64,000 nt of DNA from Schumannella sp. 10F1B-5-1 (GTDB taxonomy: Bacteria; Actinomycetota; Actinomycetes; Actinomycetales; Microbacteriaceae), in contig NZ_VHQH01000002.1 in NCBI RefSeq assembly GCF_006517535.1, positions 358,166-422,165 on the forward strand, in the 5' to 3' direction. The position numbers and the translations under genes are program-made. Below are positions 48,717-56,421 of this stretch, in pieces. A model generated the notes under the pieces. It ran no database searches, was not told the origin of the DNA, and saw only the letters and a program-made list of their open reading frames with translations. Each line of letters starts with the position of its first letter. The first letter of the stretch is position 1.

Positions 48717-48737
48717 GGGGACTTGCCGCAAGACCCC
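48717..48737 (+). promoter_or_regulatory. Rifamycin-associated-element-like palindrome in front of helR
   Basis: GGGG-A-CTTGC-C-GCAAG-A-CCCC, a 21-nt palindrome with perfect CTTGC/GCAAG and GGGG/CCCC arms. It matches my recollection of the rifamycin-associated element (RAE) of actinomycete rifamycin-resistance genes, including helR, although the exact consensus should be checked. A second hairpin (48744-48761) follows before the start codons. Confidence 0.7.
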
Positions 48738-48754
48738 GGTGCGGGTGCAGGATC

Positions 48755-51112
48755 GTGCACCGTGCCCGCCGATCACACCTCCTCCGCCGTCCCCTCGTCC
48801 GCCGATCCCGCCCGCCCGGCGGTTGCCGCATCCGGCCCGACCCCCGCATCCGCTGCCTCCGCATCCAGCCCGGCCGCCGCATCCGGCCCCACCTTCGCGC
48901 CCTCCGTCTTCGACCTCCCGACCGCCTCGCCGCGAAGCGCGACCCGCGCCTGATCGCCGCCGACGAGTCGCACTTCGCCGCGATCGCGGCGGAGCTCGCC
49001 CGCCAGCGCGCCGACCTCGAGAGCCGTCTCGCGACGACGCTGCGCCTGCCGGGCGGCAGCGGTCAGGAGGCCCTCGACCGCGATCAGGAGGTGCACCGGC
49101 TGACCGCGCGCCTGCGCCAGCTGAGCCGCTTCGGCCTCGACCTGTGCCTCGGCCGCATCGTGCCCGCCGACGGGTCGGCGCCGGTCTACATCGGGCGCCT
49201 CGGGCTCACCGACCGCGACGGCGAGCGCCTGCTGATCGACTGGCGCTCGCCCGCCGCCGAGCCCTTCTTCGGCGCGACGCACGCCGCGCCGCTCGGCCTC
49301 GCCAGCAAGCGCCGCTACCGCTGGGCGCACGGACGCGTCAGCGACTACTGGGATGAGGTCTACCGCGGCTCCGACCTCGAGCAGACCGCCGCGCTCGACG
49401 ACCAGTCGGCCTTCATCGCGAGCCTCGGCGGCGAGCGCTCGGGGCGGATGCGCGACGTGCTGGGCACGATCCAGGCCGATCAGGATGCGATCATCCGCGC
49501 CGACTCGCGCGGCGCCCTCGTCGTCGACGGCGGCCCCGGCACGGGCAAGACCGTCGTGGCGCTGCACCGCACCGCTTACCTGCTCTACGCCGACCCGCGC
49601 CTGTCGCGCAGCCACGGCGGCGTGCTGTTCGTGGGCCCGAGCGCGCGCTACCTCGACTACGTCAGCGACGTGCTGCCGAGCCTCGGCGAGGACGGCGTGC
49701 ACATCGCCACGCTCGCCGACCTGGTTCTCCAGGGTGATGTGGCGGTGCGCGAGGGCGACCCGGCGGTCGCGGCGCTGAAGGCATCCGCTGCTCTCGTCGA
49801 CGCGGTCGAGGCGGCCGTGCGGCACTACGAGCGCCCGCCGCGTGACGGCATGCTGGTGCGCACCGACTGGGTGGATGTGGAGCTCGAGCCCGACGACTGG
49901 GCCGACGCCTTCGCGGCCGCCGACCGCGGCACCCCGCACAACGAGCAGCGCGACCAGGTGTGGGAGGAGCTGCTGACGATCCTCATCGACAAGGTCGGCG
50001 AGGAGGTGCCGCCGCACATCGCGCAGCGTGCGATCACGACGAACGAGGAGCTGCGCGAGGCCTTCGCGCGCGCCTGGCCGCTGCTCGATCCGGCCGGTGT
50101 CGTCGCCGATCTGCTCAGCGTGCCGGCCTACCTCCGCGCCTGCGCGCCCGGCCTCCGGCCCGACGACGTCGCCCGCCTGCAGCGCGCCGACCCGCGCGCC
50201 TGGACGACGAGCGACCTGCCGCTGCTCGACGCCGCCCGCCTGCGCATCGGCGACCCCGACGAGGCGAAGCGCCGCCGCGAGCGCGAGACGCTGCTGGCGC
50301 GCGAGACCGAGCAGCGCGAGACCGTGCTCGACGATCTGCTGAGCTCGGGGATGCTCGACTCCGATACCGACAGCGAGGGCCTCCTCTCGATGCTGACCGG
50401 CGAGTACGGCGCCGATCTGCGCGAGAAGCTGATCGACACCGGCGCGCTGCCGGCCTCCGACCCGGACGCGCTCGCCGGACCCTTCGCGCACATCCTGGTC
50501 GACGAGGCGCAGGAGCTGACCGACGCCGAGTGGGCCATGCTCCTGCGCCGCTGCCCCTCGCGCAGCTTCACGATCGTCGGCGACCGCGCGCAGGCGCGCC
50601 ACGGCTTCGCCGAGTCGTGGGAGCAGCGGCTCGCCCGCGTCGGGATCAGCTCGGCGACCGCTCCCGTCGAGCTCGCCTCGCTCACGATCAACTACCGCAC
50701 GCCCGAGGAGGTCATGGCGGCGGCCGAGCCGGTCATCCACGCGGTGCTGCCCGACGCGAACGTGCCGTCGTCGGTGCGGGCGAGCGGCATCCCGGTCACG
50801 ACGATCCCGATGAGCGAGCGGGATGCGCTGCTCGACGCCTGGCTCGACGAGCACGCGGAGGGCGTGGCCGTCGTGATCGGCGACGCGTCGTTCGCGCCGC
50901 GGGCCCGGGTCGCGTCGCTCACCTCCGAGCTGGCGAAGGGCCTCGAGTTCGACCTGGTGCTGCTGGCGGAGCCCGACGAGCAGCCCGATTCGCGGGCCGC
51001 TGCGGCGGCGGACGACGCGTCGCGCGCCGACGCGGCCCGCGTCGAGGCCGCTGTCGACCGCTACGTCGCGATGACCCGCGCGACGCAGCAGCTCGTGCTG
51101 CTCGCGCCCTGA
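48755..51112 (+). CDS. helR: HelR-type RNA polymerase recycling ATPase (HelD family), frameshift near start
   Basis: UvrD/HelD-like ATPase that displaces RNA polymerase from DNA and, in actinomycetes, protects it from rifamycins. Visible: RLAAKRDPRLIAADESHF, QEVHRLTARLRQLSRFGLDL, DWRSPAAEPFFGATH, Walker A DGGPGTGKTVVALHRTAYLL, ILVDEAQELTDAEW (Walker B) and INYRTPEEVM. The expected N-terminal SVFDLP lies in another frame (that of GTG 48762) and ends at 48920, while DRLAAK starts there in the main frame; one base seems missing. The main frame is open back to GTG 48755, giving about 55 Arg-rich residues read in the other frame. So the gene could still be expressed, be damaged, or contain a sequencing error. 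Confidence 0.85.
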   Translation: MHRARRSHLLRRPLVRRSRPPGGCRIRPDPRIRCLRIQPGRRIRPHLRALRLRPPDRLAAKRDPRLIAADESHFAAIAAELARQRADLESRLATTLRLPGGSGQEALDRDQEVHRLTARLRQLSRFGLDLCLGRIVPADGSAPVYIGRLGLTDRDGERLLIDWRSPAAEPFFGATHAAPLGLASKRRYRWAHGRVSDYWDEVYRGSDLEQTAALDDQSAFIASLGGERSGRMRDVLGTIQADQDAIIRADSRGALVVDGGPGTGKTVVALHRTAYLLYADPRLSRSHGGVLFVGPSARYLDYVSDVLPSLGEDGVHIATLADLVLQGDVAVREGDPAVAALKASAALVDAVEAAVRHYERPPRDGMLVRTDWVDVELEPDDWADAFAAADRGTPHNEQRDQVWEELLTILIDKVGEEVPPHIAQRAITTNEELREAFARAWPLLDPAGVVADLLSVPAYLRACAPGLRPDDVARLQRADPRAWTTSDLPLLDAARLRIGDPDEAKRRRERETLLARETEQRETVLDDLLSSGMLDSDTDSEGLLSMLTGEYGADLREKLIDTGALPASDPDALAGPFAHILVDEAQELTDAEWAMLLRRCPSRSFTIVGDRAQARHGFAESWEQRLARVGISSATAPVELASLTINYRTPEEVMAAAEPVIHAVLPDANVPSSVRASGIPVTTIPMSERDALLDAWLDEHAEGVAVVIGDASFAPRARVASLTSELAKGLEFDLVLLAEPDEQPDSRAAAAADDASRADAARVEAAVDRYVAMTRATQQLVLLAP

Positions 51113-51125
51113 CCCGTCTCGCCCG

Positions 51126-51698
51126 CTACAGCGCGGCGTCGATGAGCGTCGCGGCCGCGCGGCGCGCCTGGCCGGCCGCCTCCCCCGACCCGGCGATCGC
51201 GGCGGTGGTCTGCGCGCCCTCGGCCAGGATCGCGAGCTGGGCGGCCAGGTCGGCGCTGCCGCCCGCCGCATCCACGAGCGAGGCCATGTACGACTGGAAC
51301 GACGCCTTGTGCTCGCGCGCCGCCGCCGCGACGGCGGGCGATGTGGCGCCGAGCTCGCCGAAGGTGTTGATGAAGCCGCAGCCGCGGAAGTCGTCGTCGT
51401 CGAACCAGACGGCGAGGTAGTCGTAGGTGGCGAGCAGCTTCTCGCGCGGGCTCGCGACGGCGGCGACGGCCTGGGCCAGGCTCGAGGTCCACAGCTCGTG
51501 GCGGCGCCGCAGCACCTCGAGCACGATCGCCTCCTTCGAGGGGAAGAGGCCGTAGAGCCGCTTGAGCGAGACCCCGGATGCGCTGCGCAGGTCGTCCATG
51601 CCCACGGCCTGCACGCCCCGCCCGTAGAAGAGCGCGTCGGCGACCTCGACCACGTGCGCGCGCAGGGCGGGCTCGGCAGGAGTCGCGACGGTGTCCAT
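51126..51698 (-). CDS. TetR-family regulator divergent from osmC
   Basis: 190 residues. HTH: MDDLRSASGVSLKRLYGLFPSK, then EAIVLEVLRRRHELW, the type seen in regulators of small stress or redox genes. CGFINTFGELGA lies in the ligand-binding half. The ATG at 51698 is set by TACACT 6 nt upstream (leaderless); the much longer open frame to 52280 is antisense to osmC and rejected. Two GAGAACGATCGTTC palindromes lie between it and osmC. Confidence 0.88.
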   Translation of the reverse strand: MDTVATPAEPALRAHVVEVADALFYGRGVQAVGMDDLRSASGVSLKRLYGLFPSKEAIVLEVLRRRHELWTSSLAQAVAAVASPREKLLATYDYLAVWFDDDDFRGCGFINTFGELGATSPAVAAAAREHKASFQSYMASLVDAAGGSADLAAQLAILAEGAQTTAAIAGSGEAAGQARRAAATLIDAAL

Positions 51699-51710
51699 GT
51701 CGCCAGTGTA
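51699..51710 (-). promoter_or_regulatory. Leaderless -10 box of the TetR gene
   Basis: TACACT plus 6 nt before ATG 51698 on the minus strand. Confidence 0.55.
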
Positions 51711-51711
51711 G

Positions 51712-51769
51712 TTGCGCGAGAACGATCGTTCCCGTAACGTGGCCGACGAGCGAGAACGATCGTTCTCGC
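51712..51769 (+). promoter_or_regulatory. osmC promoter with two TetR palindromes
   Basis: Promoter TTGCGC (51712-51717), 17-nt spacer, TAACGT (51735-51740). O1 GAGAACGATCGTTCCC (51718-51733) fills the spacer. O2 GCGAGAACGATCGTTCTCGC (51750-51769) is a perfect 20-bp palindrome just past the start site. The pair can control both directions. Confidence 0.85.
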
Positions 51770-51794
51770 CTCCCCCGATCGTCAGGAGCACCAC

Positions 51795-52238
51795 ATGCCC
51801 ACGCGTACCGCCCGCACCGCCTGGAACGGCTCGCTCGAGGCCGGCGGCGGCCAGGTCGAGCTGACCAGCTCGAAGGTCGGCACCTACGACGTCTCGTTCC
51901 CGAAGCGCGCCGCCGACGACGCCGACGGCACCACGAGCCCTGAGGAGCTCATCGCCGCCGCCCACTCCGCCTGCTACGCCATGCAGTTCTCGGCCCTGCT
52001 CGGCGGCGCCGGCGGCACGGTCGAGCAGCTCGACGTGAAGGCCGACGTCTCGCTCGGGCCCGACTCGTCCGACGGCGGCTTCAAGCTCACCGGCATCGTG
52101 CTCACGGTGGAGGGCGAGGTCTCCGGCATCGACGAGGCCACCTTCCTCAAGGCCGCCGAGGATGCCAAGGCCGGCTGCCCGGTCAGCAAGGCCCTCAGCG
52201 GCGTCGAGATCACGCTCAACGCGACCTTCGTGAGCTGA
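51795..52238 (+). CDS. OsmC-family peroxiredoxin
   Basis: 147 residues. The two redox cysteines are in AAAHSACYAMQFSALLG and DAKAGCPVSKAL, and the glutamate in SPEELIAAAHS, the OsmC/Ohr pattern; sequence between them favours the OsmC branch over Ohr. It reduces organic hydroperoxides. CAGGAG precedes the ATG. Divergent TetR regulator and two operators suggest induction by a ligand or oxidant. A perfect 38-bp palindromic terminator follows. Confidence 0.92.
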   Translation: MPTRTARTAWNGSLEAGGGQVELTSSKVGTYDVSFPKRAADDADGTTSPEELIAAAHSACYAMQFSALLGGAGGTVEQLDVKADVSLGPDSSDGGFKLTGIVLTVEGEVSGIDEATFLKAAEDAKAGCPVSKALSGVEITLNATFVS

Positions 52239-52256
52239 CCCGGTCGAACGCGACAC

Positions 52257-52294
52257 AGAAGAAGGGGTGGATGCGCGCATCCACCCCTTCTTCT
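52257..52294. terminator. 38-bp perfect palindrome terminator after osmC
   Basis: Arms 52257-52275 and 52276-52294 are exact reverse complements with no loop (AGAAGAAGGGG outer arm), ending in CCCCTTCTTCT. It also faces the convergent PPOX gene. Confidence 0.85.
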
Positions 52295-52322
52295 CTGCCC
52301 GGCGTCGGCCGGGCGCTCGTCG

Positions 52323-52730
52323 CTACGAGCCCTGCTTCGTGGTCTTCTCGACGCTCATCACGAGCACGACGCGGTCGGCGGAGTCGGCCGGAGCCTGCGG
52401 GTCGGGCATGCCGTAGCGCTCGGCCAGCTCGACGTAGAACGCGCCGGTCGGGTCGGGCACGACCTCGGTCAGGCGACCGCGCACCTCGAGGTAGCGCAGC
52501 GGGTTCTCGGGGTCGACGACCGAGAAGGCCATCGACGGGTTCTGCTGCAGATTGCGGAACTTGCCGCGCTTCGTCGTGTGCGTGAAGCGCACGCGCTCGC
52601 CGTCGAACAGGAACCACATCGGGTTCACCTGCGCCGCGCCGTCGGGGCGCACCGTCGCCAGATGCGCATAGAGCGGCAGGTCGAGCAGCGGGCGGAAGGC
52701 GGCGGGGATCACATCGTTCTGGTCGGTCAC
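52323..52730 (-). CDS. PPOX-class flavin/F420-dependent oxidoreductase
   Basis: 135 residues, split beta-barrel fold of pyridoxamine-phosphate-oxidase-like proteins. [20 protein letters not shown] and the [20 protein letters not shown] stretch mark the cofactor site of the actinobacterial class. FMN, F420 or heme use cannot be decided. GTG start at 52730 with CAGCAT 6 nt upstream. Confidence 0.83.
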   Translation of the reverse strand: MTDQNDVIPAAFRPLLDLPLYAHLATVRPDGAAQVNPMWFLFDGERVRFTHTTKRGKFRNLQQNPSMAFSVVDPENPLRYLEVRGRLTEVVPDPTGAFYVELAERYGMPDPQAPADSADRVVLVMSVEKTTKQGS

Positions 52731-52847
52731 CCGAACATGCTGGCACGCCCCGCCGACGCGTCGCCGGTGCGCTCGGGCGCCGGCTCACCGCTCCCGACGC
52801 TCGCCCCGCGATCCCGGTATCGTCGCCCGGCGAGAGAGAGGCACCGC

Positions 52848-53264
52848 ATGCTGCGCACCGTGCTCGGCGGCAAGATCCACCGCGCCACCGTCACCCAGGC
52901 CGACCTGCACTACGTCGGCTCGGTCACGATCGACCGCGACCTCGTGCGCGCGGCCGGCATGGTCGAGGGCGAGAAGGTGCAGATCGTCGACATCACGAAC
53001 GGCGCCCGCATCGAGACGTACGTGATCGAGGGCCCGGCCGGCGGCGGGGGCATCTGCATCAACGGCGCCGCGGCGCACCTGATCGAGCCGGGCGACCTCG
53101 TCATCCTCATGTCGTTCGTGATCGTCGACGAGGTCGAGCTCGCGAGCCACGAGCCCAAGATCGTGCACGTGGATGCGCGGAACCGCGTCGTCGCGCTCGG
53201 CTCCGACCCGGCGCAGGCCGTGCCCGGGTCGACCGACCAGATCTCGTCGCGCGACGTGGTCTGA
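52848..53264 (+). CDS. panD: Aspartate 1-decarboxylase proenzyme
   Basis: 138 residues. PanD makes beta-alanine for pantothenate and CoA. The self-cleavage site Gly24-Ser25 is intact ([12 protein letters not shown]), as are [22 protein letters not shown] and the substrate arginine region. Length is normal for the family with a slightly extended C-terminus. No panB or panC is adjacent. The leader has GAGAGAGAGG about 6 nt before the ATG and a TATCGT box at 52818-52823. Confidence 0.95.
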   Translation: MLRTVLGGKIHRATVTQADLHYVGSVTIDRDLVRAAGMVEGEKVQIVDITNGARIETYVIEGPAGGGGICINGAAAHLIEPGDLVILMSFVIVDEVELASHEPKIVHVDARNRVVALGSDPAQAVPGSTDQISSRDVV

Positions 53265-53324
53265 CGCGAGCGCGGCCCCGCGCGGGCGTGGTCTCACGCG
53301 AGCGGGTCTGCGAGGATCGACGAC

Positions 53325-53777
53325 GTGACCGATCCTCGCGATGAGAACAACCCCTACCTCGCCGATCCGACGGCGCAGGGTCGTGCCGGAATCGGGGGCG
53401 GCACGGGCCCCGGCTCGGGTGTCGGATTCCACTACTCCCGCGAGATCGTGAACGACGGCTCGGGCGCTCGCGAGTACATCAGCGGGGCGATGCCGAAGCA
53501 GCCGTGGCGCATCCTGGCGATCATCGGCTTCGTCGCCGCGTTCCTCTTCTCCCTGCTCGGTCTCGGCCTGAGCATCGCCGCCCGGGTGCAGTCGAAGCGC
53601 GCCGGAGAGCCCAGCGGACTCGCGCTCGCCGGCATCATCGTGTCGATCGTGCGGCTCGTGCTCGACGTGGCGCTGGTGGTCGTCTTCGTGTCGATCTTCT
53701 CGGGGCTCTTCGCGAAGTGCGCCGAGCTCGGCCCGGGCGAGCATGTCGTCGACGGGGTCACCTACAGCTGCAGCTGA
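53325..53777 (+). CDS. DUF4190-like small membrane protein
   Basis: 150 residues. A disordered Gly-rich N-terminus (TAQGRAGIGGGTGPGSG) is followed by two transmembrane helices (ILAIIGFVAAFLFSLLGLGL and LALAGIIVSIVRLVLDVALV) with a basic loop, and a short C-terminal extracytoplasmic piece with two cysteines (KCAEL, SCS). This is the DUF4190 architecture, function unknown. The GTG start has a GAGGAT box 7 nt upstream and no Shine-Dalgarno. Confidence 0.7.
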   Translation: MTDPRDENNPYLADPTAQGRAGIGGGTGPGSGVGFHYSREIVNDGSGAREYISGAMPKQPWRILAIIGFVAAFLFSLLGLGLSIAARVQSKRAGEPSGLALAGIIVSIVRLVLDVALVVVFVSIFSGLFAKCAELGPGEHVVDGVTYSCS

Positions 53778-53818
53778 CCCGCCGCCGAGGGGGATGCGGG
53801 CCCTCGCGGTCGCGGACG

Positions 53819-54238
53819 TCAGCTCGTCGCGCGTCCCGCCGAGGCGTCGAAGAACGGCATCGCGATGAGCCCCTCGTAGCGGCGGCGCAGCGGCGTCGGC
53901 AGGGCGCGCTCGACCTTCGCGATCGCCGCATCCAGGCCCGGCTCGCGCTCGGGCACGACGCCGGCGCGGCGGCCGAGTGCGAGGGCGAGCATGACGGCCA
54001 TCGCCTCCTCGTCGCTGAGCATGAGCGGCGGCATGCCGAGCCCGTCGCCGATGCGGTAGCCGCCGTTGCGCCCGCGGATCGTCTCGACCGGAACGCCCAG
54101 CTCGCGCAGGTGCTCGGCGTAGCGCCGCACGGTGCGCTCGTCGACGCCGAGGGTCGCGGCGAGCTCGCCCACCGAGCGTTTGGGCGCCGACTGCAGCAGC
54201 TCGAGCATGGTCAGGATGTTGGCGGTGGGTCGGGACAT
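53819..54238 (-). CDS. Truncated YafY/WYL-type regulator (HTH part only)
   Basis: 139 residues from the ATG at 54238. The N-terminal winged helix (MLELLQSAPKRSVGELAATL, then GVDERTVRRYAEHLRELGVP) and the following GGYRIGDGLGMPPLMLSDEE segment match the first 110-130 residues of WYL-domain regulators, normally about 320 residues. The protein ends at ALPTPLRRRYEGLIAMPFF, where the WYL domain should begin, and only 41 nt separate it from the next gene. Either a deletion has removed the ligand domain or this is a stand-alone HTH form. Confidence 0.78.
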   Translation of the reverse strand: MSRPTANILTMLELLQSAPKRSVGELAATLGVDERTVRRYAEHLRELGVPVETIRGRNGGYRIGDGLGMPPLMLSDEEAMAVMLALALGRRAGVVPEREPGLDAAIAKVERALPTPLRRRYEGLIAMPFFDASAGRATS

Positions 54239-54309
54239 CCCGTCCACCCTGGCACAGATACCGGGCGCGCTCTGACCGCTTGACGCGCGGCAATCGTCAC
54301 TCGCGCTTC

Positions 54310-54375
54310 GCAATTCAGCACGAGAGACCCGGCGCGACCCGCGCGGGTCAGCGTGGCCCATCCGTGCTGAGTTGC
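54310..54375. repeat. Inverted repeat upstream of the WYL-type gene
   Basis: GCAATTCAGCACG (54310-54322) pairs with CGTGCTGAGTTGC (54363-54375) with one G-T. Inside lies the perfect 14-nt palindrome GACCCGCGCGGGTC (54336-54349). Confidence 0.6.
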
Positions 54376-54421
54376 GTCACGCGACGATCGCGGTCGCTCG
54401 GCGCGCCGTGCGCCGCGCGGA

Positions 54422-55711
54422 TCAGCTCGCGTGCACCCAGCCGAGCCCGCGCACGATCATCGCGCGGCCGTACTGCGCCGCGGCCAGATAGTGCCCGACG
54501 ATGCCGCTCAGCACGAGCACGAAACCGCCGCTCACGACCGCGCCGAAGGCCTCGCCGGCGCCCGACGACAGCAGTGCGGTGCCGAGCAGCACCAGCAGCA
54601 TCCCGCCGAAGAGCAGGGCCGTGCGCACCTTGCCGGTCCAGGTGACGGGCAGGTTCGGGTCGCCGTCGAAGACCGTGACGCTGAGGATGCCGAGGGTCAG
54701 GTCGGGCACGACGAGCAGGATCACGGCCGCCCACGGGATGAGTCCGCCGGCCGCGAGCGACATGACGACCGCGAAGGTCGTGAAGCGGTCGGCGAGCGGG
54801 TCGAGCCACTTGCCGAGCTCCGACACCGTGTTCGTGCGGCGGGCCAGCCAGCCGTCGACCCAGTCGGTGCTGAACACGATCGCGATGAGCACGATCGAGG
54901 CCCAGTACTGCCCGACCAGGATCAGCACCAGGAACACCGGCAGCAGCAGCAGCCGGGCCAGCGAGATCAGGTTCGCCCAGGTGCGCCACTCGTCCTGCTT
55001 GAACAGGCGGGTGAACAGCGGCACCGTGGGCACCTCGCCCTCGACGGGGGCTCCGGCGCGGGCGGTCGCGCTCGCGGTCGCGTCGATCACGGTCGCCGCG
55101 GTCGAGCGGGTGCTGCGCACGGCGTGCACGATCAGCGCGATCACGACGATGAGCGCGAGCAGGCCGAGCACGAGGATGCCGCCGTCGCCCAGGGGGTCGT
55201 GCACCGCATCCAGCGACAGCCGCAGCAGGAAGCCGACGCCGACGTAGACGAGCGCCCACGTCGCCGCGCCCGCGAGCGAGGCGGCGAGGAACACGGGATA
55301 CGGCACGCGCGCGACGCCCGCCGCCGGCGGGGTCAGCGTGCGCACGATCGGCACCAGTCGGGTGAGGAAGATCGTCAGCCCGGCGTGGCGGTCGAGGGTC
55401 GCGAGCGCGCGATCCCAGTTGCGCAGCCCGAGGCGGCGGATGAGCGGACGGTCGCGCAGGCTCGGCCCCACCCGGCGGCCCAGCAGATAGCCGAGGTGGT
55501 CGCCGGCGCAGGCGCCGATCGTCACCGCGAAGAACATGATCACGGCCGGCACGAGCGAGTCGAACGCCGCGGAGAGCACGAGCACGGCCGCCTCGCCCGG
55601 CAGGTGGAAGCCGAGGCCGATGCCGTTGTCGAGGAAGGAGAACAGCATCCCGAGCGCCCAGATCACCGGGTCGGGCAGCGTCGGCGCCGTGCCGGACCAG
55701 GGGATGCTCAC
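54422..55711 (-). CDS. DedA-CDP-alcohol phosphatidyltransferase fusion
   Basis: 429 residues. Residues 1-200 are a DedA/SNARE-associated-like domain (membrane lipid flippase family) with the conserved TRLVPIVRTLTPPAAG (Arg118, Arg124) and a terminal helix. Residues 245-425 are a CDP-alcohol phosphatidyltransferase with the full DGx2ARx8Gx3Dx3D motif (Asp286, Gly287, Ala290, Arg291, Gly300, Asp304, Asp308), so both halves look active. The transferase moves a phosphatidyl group from CDP-diacylglycerol to an alcohol. The GTG start has TAGGGT 6 nt upstream. The acceptor and the lipid translocated are unknown. Confidence 0.9.
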   Translation of the reverse strand: MSIPWSGTAPTLPDPVIWALGMLFSFLDNGIGLGFHLPGEAAVLVLSAAFDSLVPAVIMFFAVTIGACAGDHLGYLLGRRVGPSLRDRPLIRRLGLRNWDRALATLDRHAGLTIFLTRLVPIVRTLTPPAAGVARVPYPVFLAASLAGAATWALVYVGVGFLLRLSLDAVHDPLGDGGILVLGLLALIVVIALIVHAVRSTRSTAATVIDATASATARAGAPVEGEVPTVPLFTRLFKQDEWRTWANLISLARLLLLPVFLVLILVGQYWASIVLIAIVFSTDWVDGWLARRTNTVSELGKWLDPLADRFTTFAVVMSLAAGGLIPWAAVILLVVPDLTLGILSVTVFDGDPNLPVTWTGKVRTALLFGGMLLVLLGTALLSSGAGEAFGAVVSGGFVLVLSGIVGHYLAAAQYGRAMIVRGLGWVHAS

Positions 55712-55723
55712 GACCCAACCCTA
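55712..55723 (-). promoter_or_regulatory. Leaderless -10 box of the DedA fusion gene
   Basis: TAGGGT plus 6 nt before GTG 55711 on the minus strand. Confidence 0.55.
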
Positions 55724-55871
55724 GAGCGCACGGGCGACGCGGGGATCGGGGCGCACCCGCCGCCGCGAGGGCTCGCCGCGGCGCCGCGCCGGCGCCGATC
55801 ACCGTGCCGTCGCGACTCGGCCGCGTCCGGCTCCCGCCGCCTGTGCGACCCCCCATCCTGAACGCCCGCGG

Positions 55872-56003
55872 CTGGTCGGCATCGGCGCCGCGCTGACCGT
55901 CGGCCTCGCACTGGTCACGGGGGCGGAGGAGTTCTCGCCGCTCAAGGCCGTGCTCCCCGCCAGGATCGTGCTCGCGGTCGTCGGGCTGAAGCTCGTGCCC
56001 TCG
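55872..56003 (+). pseudogene. Remnant of a small multidrug resistance (SMR) transporter, C-terminal half
   Basis: An open stretch without a start codon reads LVGIGAALTVGLALVTGAEE and then IVLAVVGLKLVPS, the end of SMR/QacE-type pumps (typically GIG...G...GLKL). The upstream helices with the essential glutamate are absent. It occupies the 341-nt gap 55712-56052, whose remaining sequence shows nothing else. Confidence 0.55.
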
Positions 56004-56052
56004 CGGCCGGTCCACGTCGAGGACGCGGAAGGATCGGACGCCGCGCGGCCGG

Positions 56053-56421
56053 TCAGCTCGCGGCGCCGGTCTCCTCGACCTCCGACGCGAGACCGAGCAG
56101 GTGCCCCGCGCGGGCGAGGCGCTGCAGCCGGTCGGCGAGATGGCTGACGTTCTCGGACGTCATCGAGACGCGCGACCCGTCGCGGGACTGCACCGTGAGC
56201 GCTTCGCCGGCGAAGCTCGCATCCACGGCCGCCTCGACCACGCGGTCGGCGTCGGCCTGGGCCTGCAGGGCGCTGATGCGCCACTTCTCGGCCGAGTCGG
56301 CGGCGACGTCATCGGCGAAGCGTCCGCGCAGAACCCGACGCACGGCCGCGCTCGCGATCGCGAGCTCGCCGAGCGAGCGGAGGATCTGGACGGGCGGGCC
56401 GTCATCGTGCAGGACCGACAT
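56053..56421 (-). CDS. Hypothetical helical protein, 122 aa
   Basis: No named family recognised. The sequence is mostly helical and polar (LRSLGELAIASAAVRRVLRG, ISALQAQADADRVVEAAVDA, VSHLADRLQRLARAGHLLGL), with no membrane segment or signal. The ATG at 56421 has GGGGAG 4 nt upstream; a longer in-frame extension reads as shadow sequence. The 218 nt upstream to the lipoprotein gene show no further gene. Confidence 0.65.
   Translation of the reverse strand: MSVLHDDGPPVQILRSLGELAIASAAVRRVLRGRFADDVAADSAEKWRISALQAQADADRVVEAAVDASFAGEALTVQSRDGSRVSMTSENVSHLADRLQRLARAGHLLGLASEVEETGAAS

Noticed and set aside
48696-48760. tRNA-like or small RNA on the minus strand upstream of helR
   Set aside because: CGCGAGGGGGACTTG recalls the 3' half of a tRNA-Leu complement, but no T-loop, anticodon arm or acceptor stem can be built; the palindrome is better explained as a rifamycin-type element.
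51699-52280. Extended N-terminus for the TetR regulator (start at 52280)
   Set aside because: The extension is antisense to osmC and crosses both operators; the family N-terminus fits ATG 51698.
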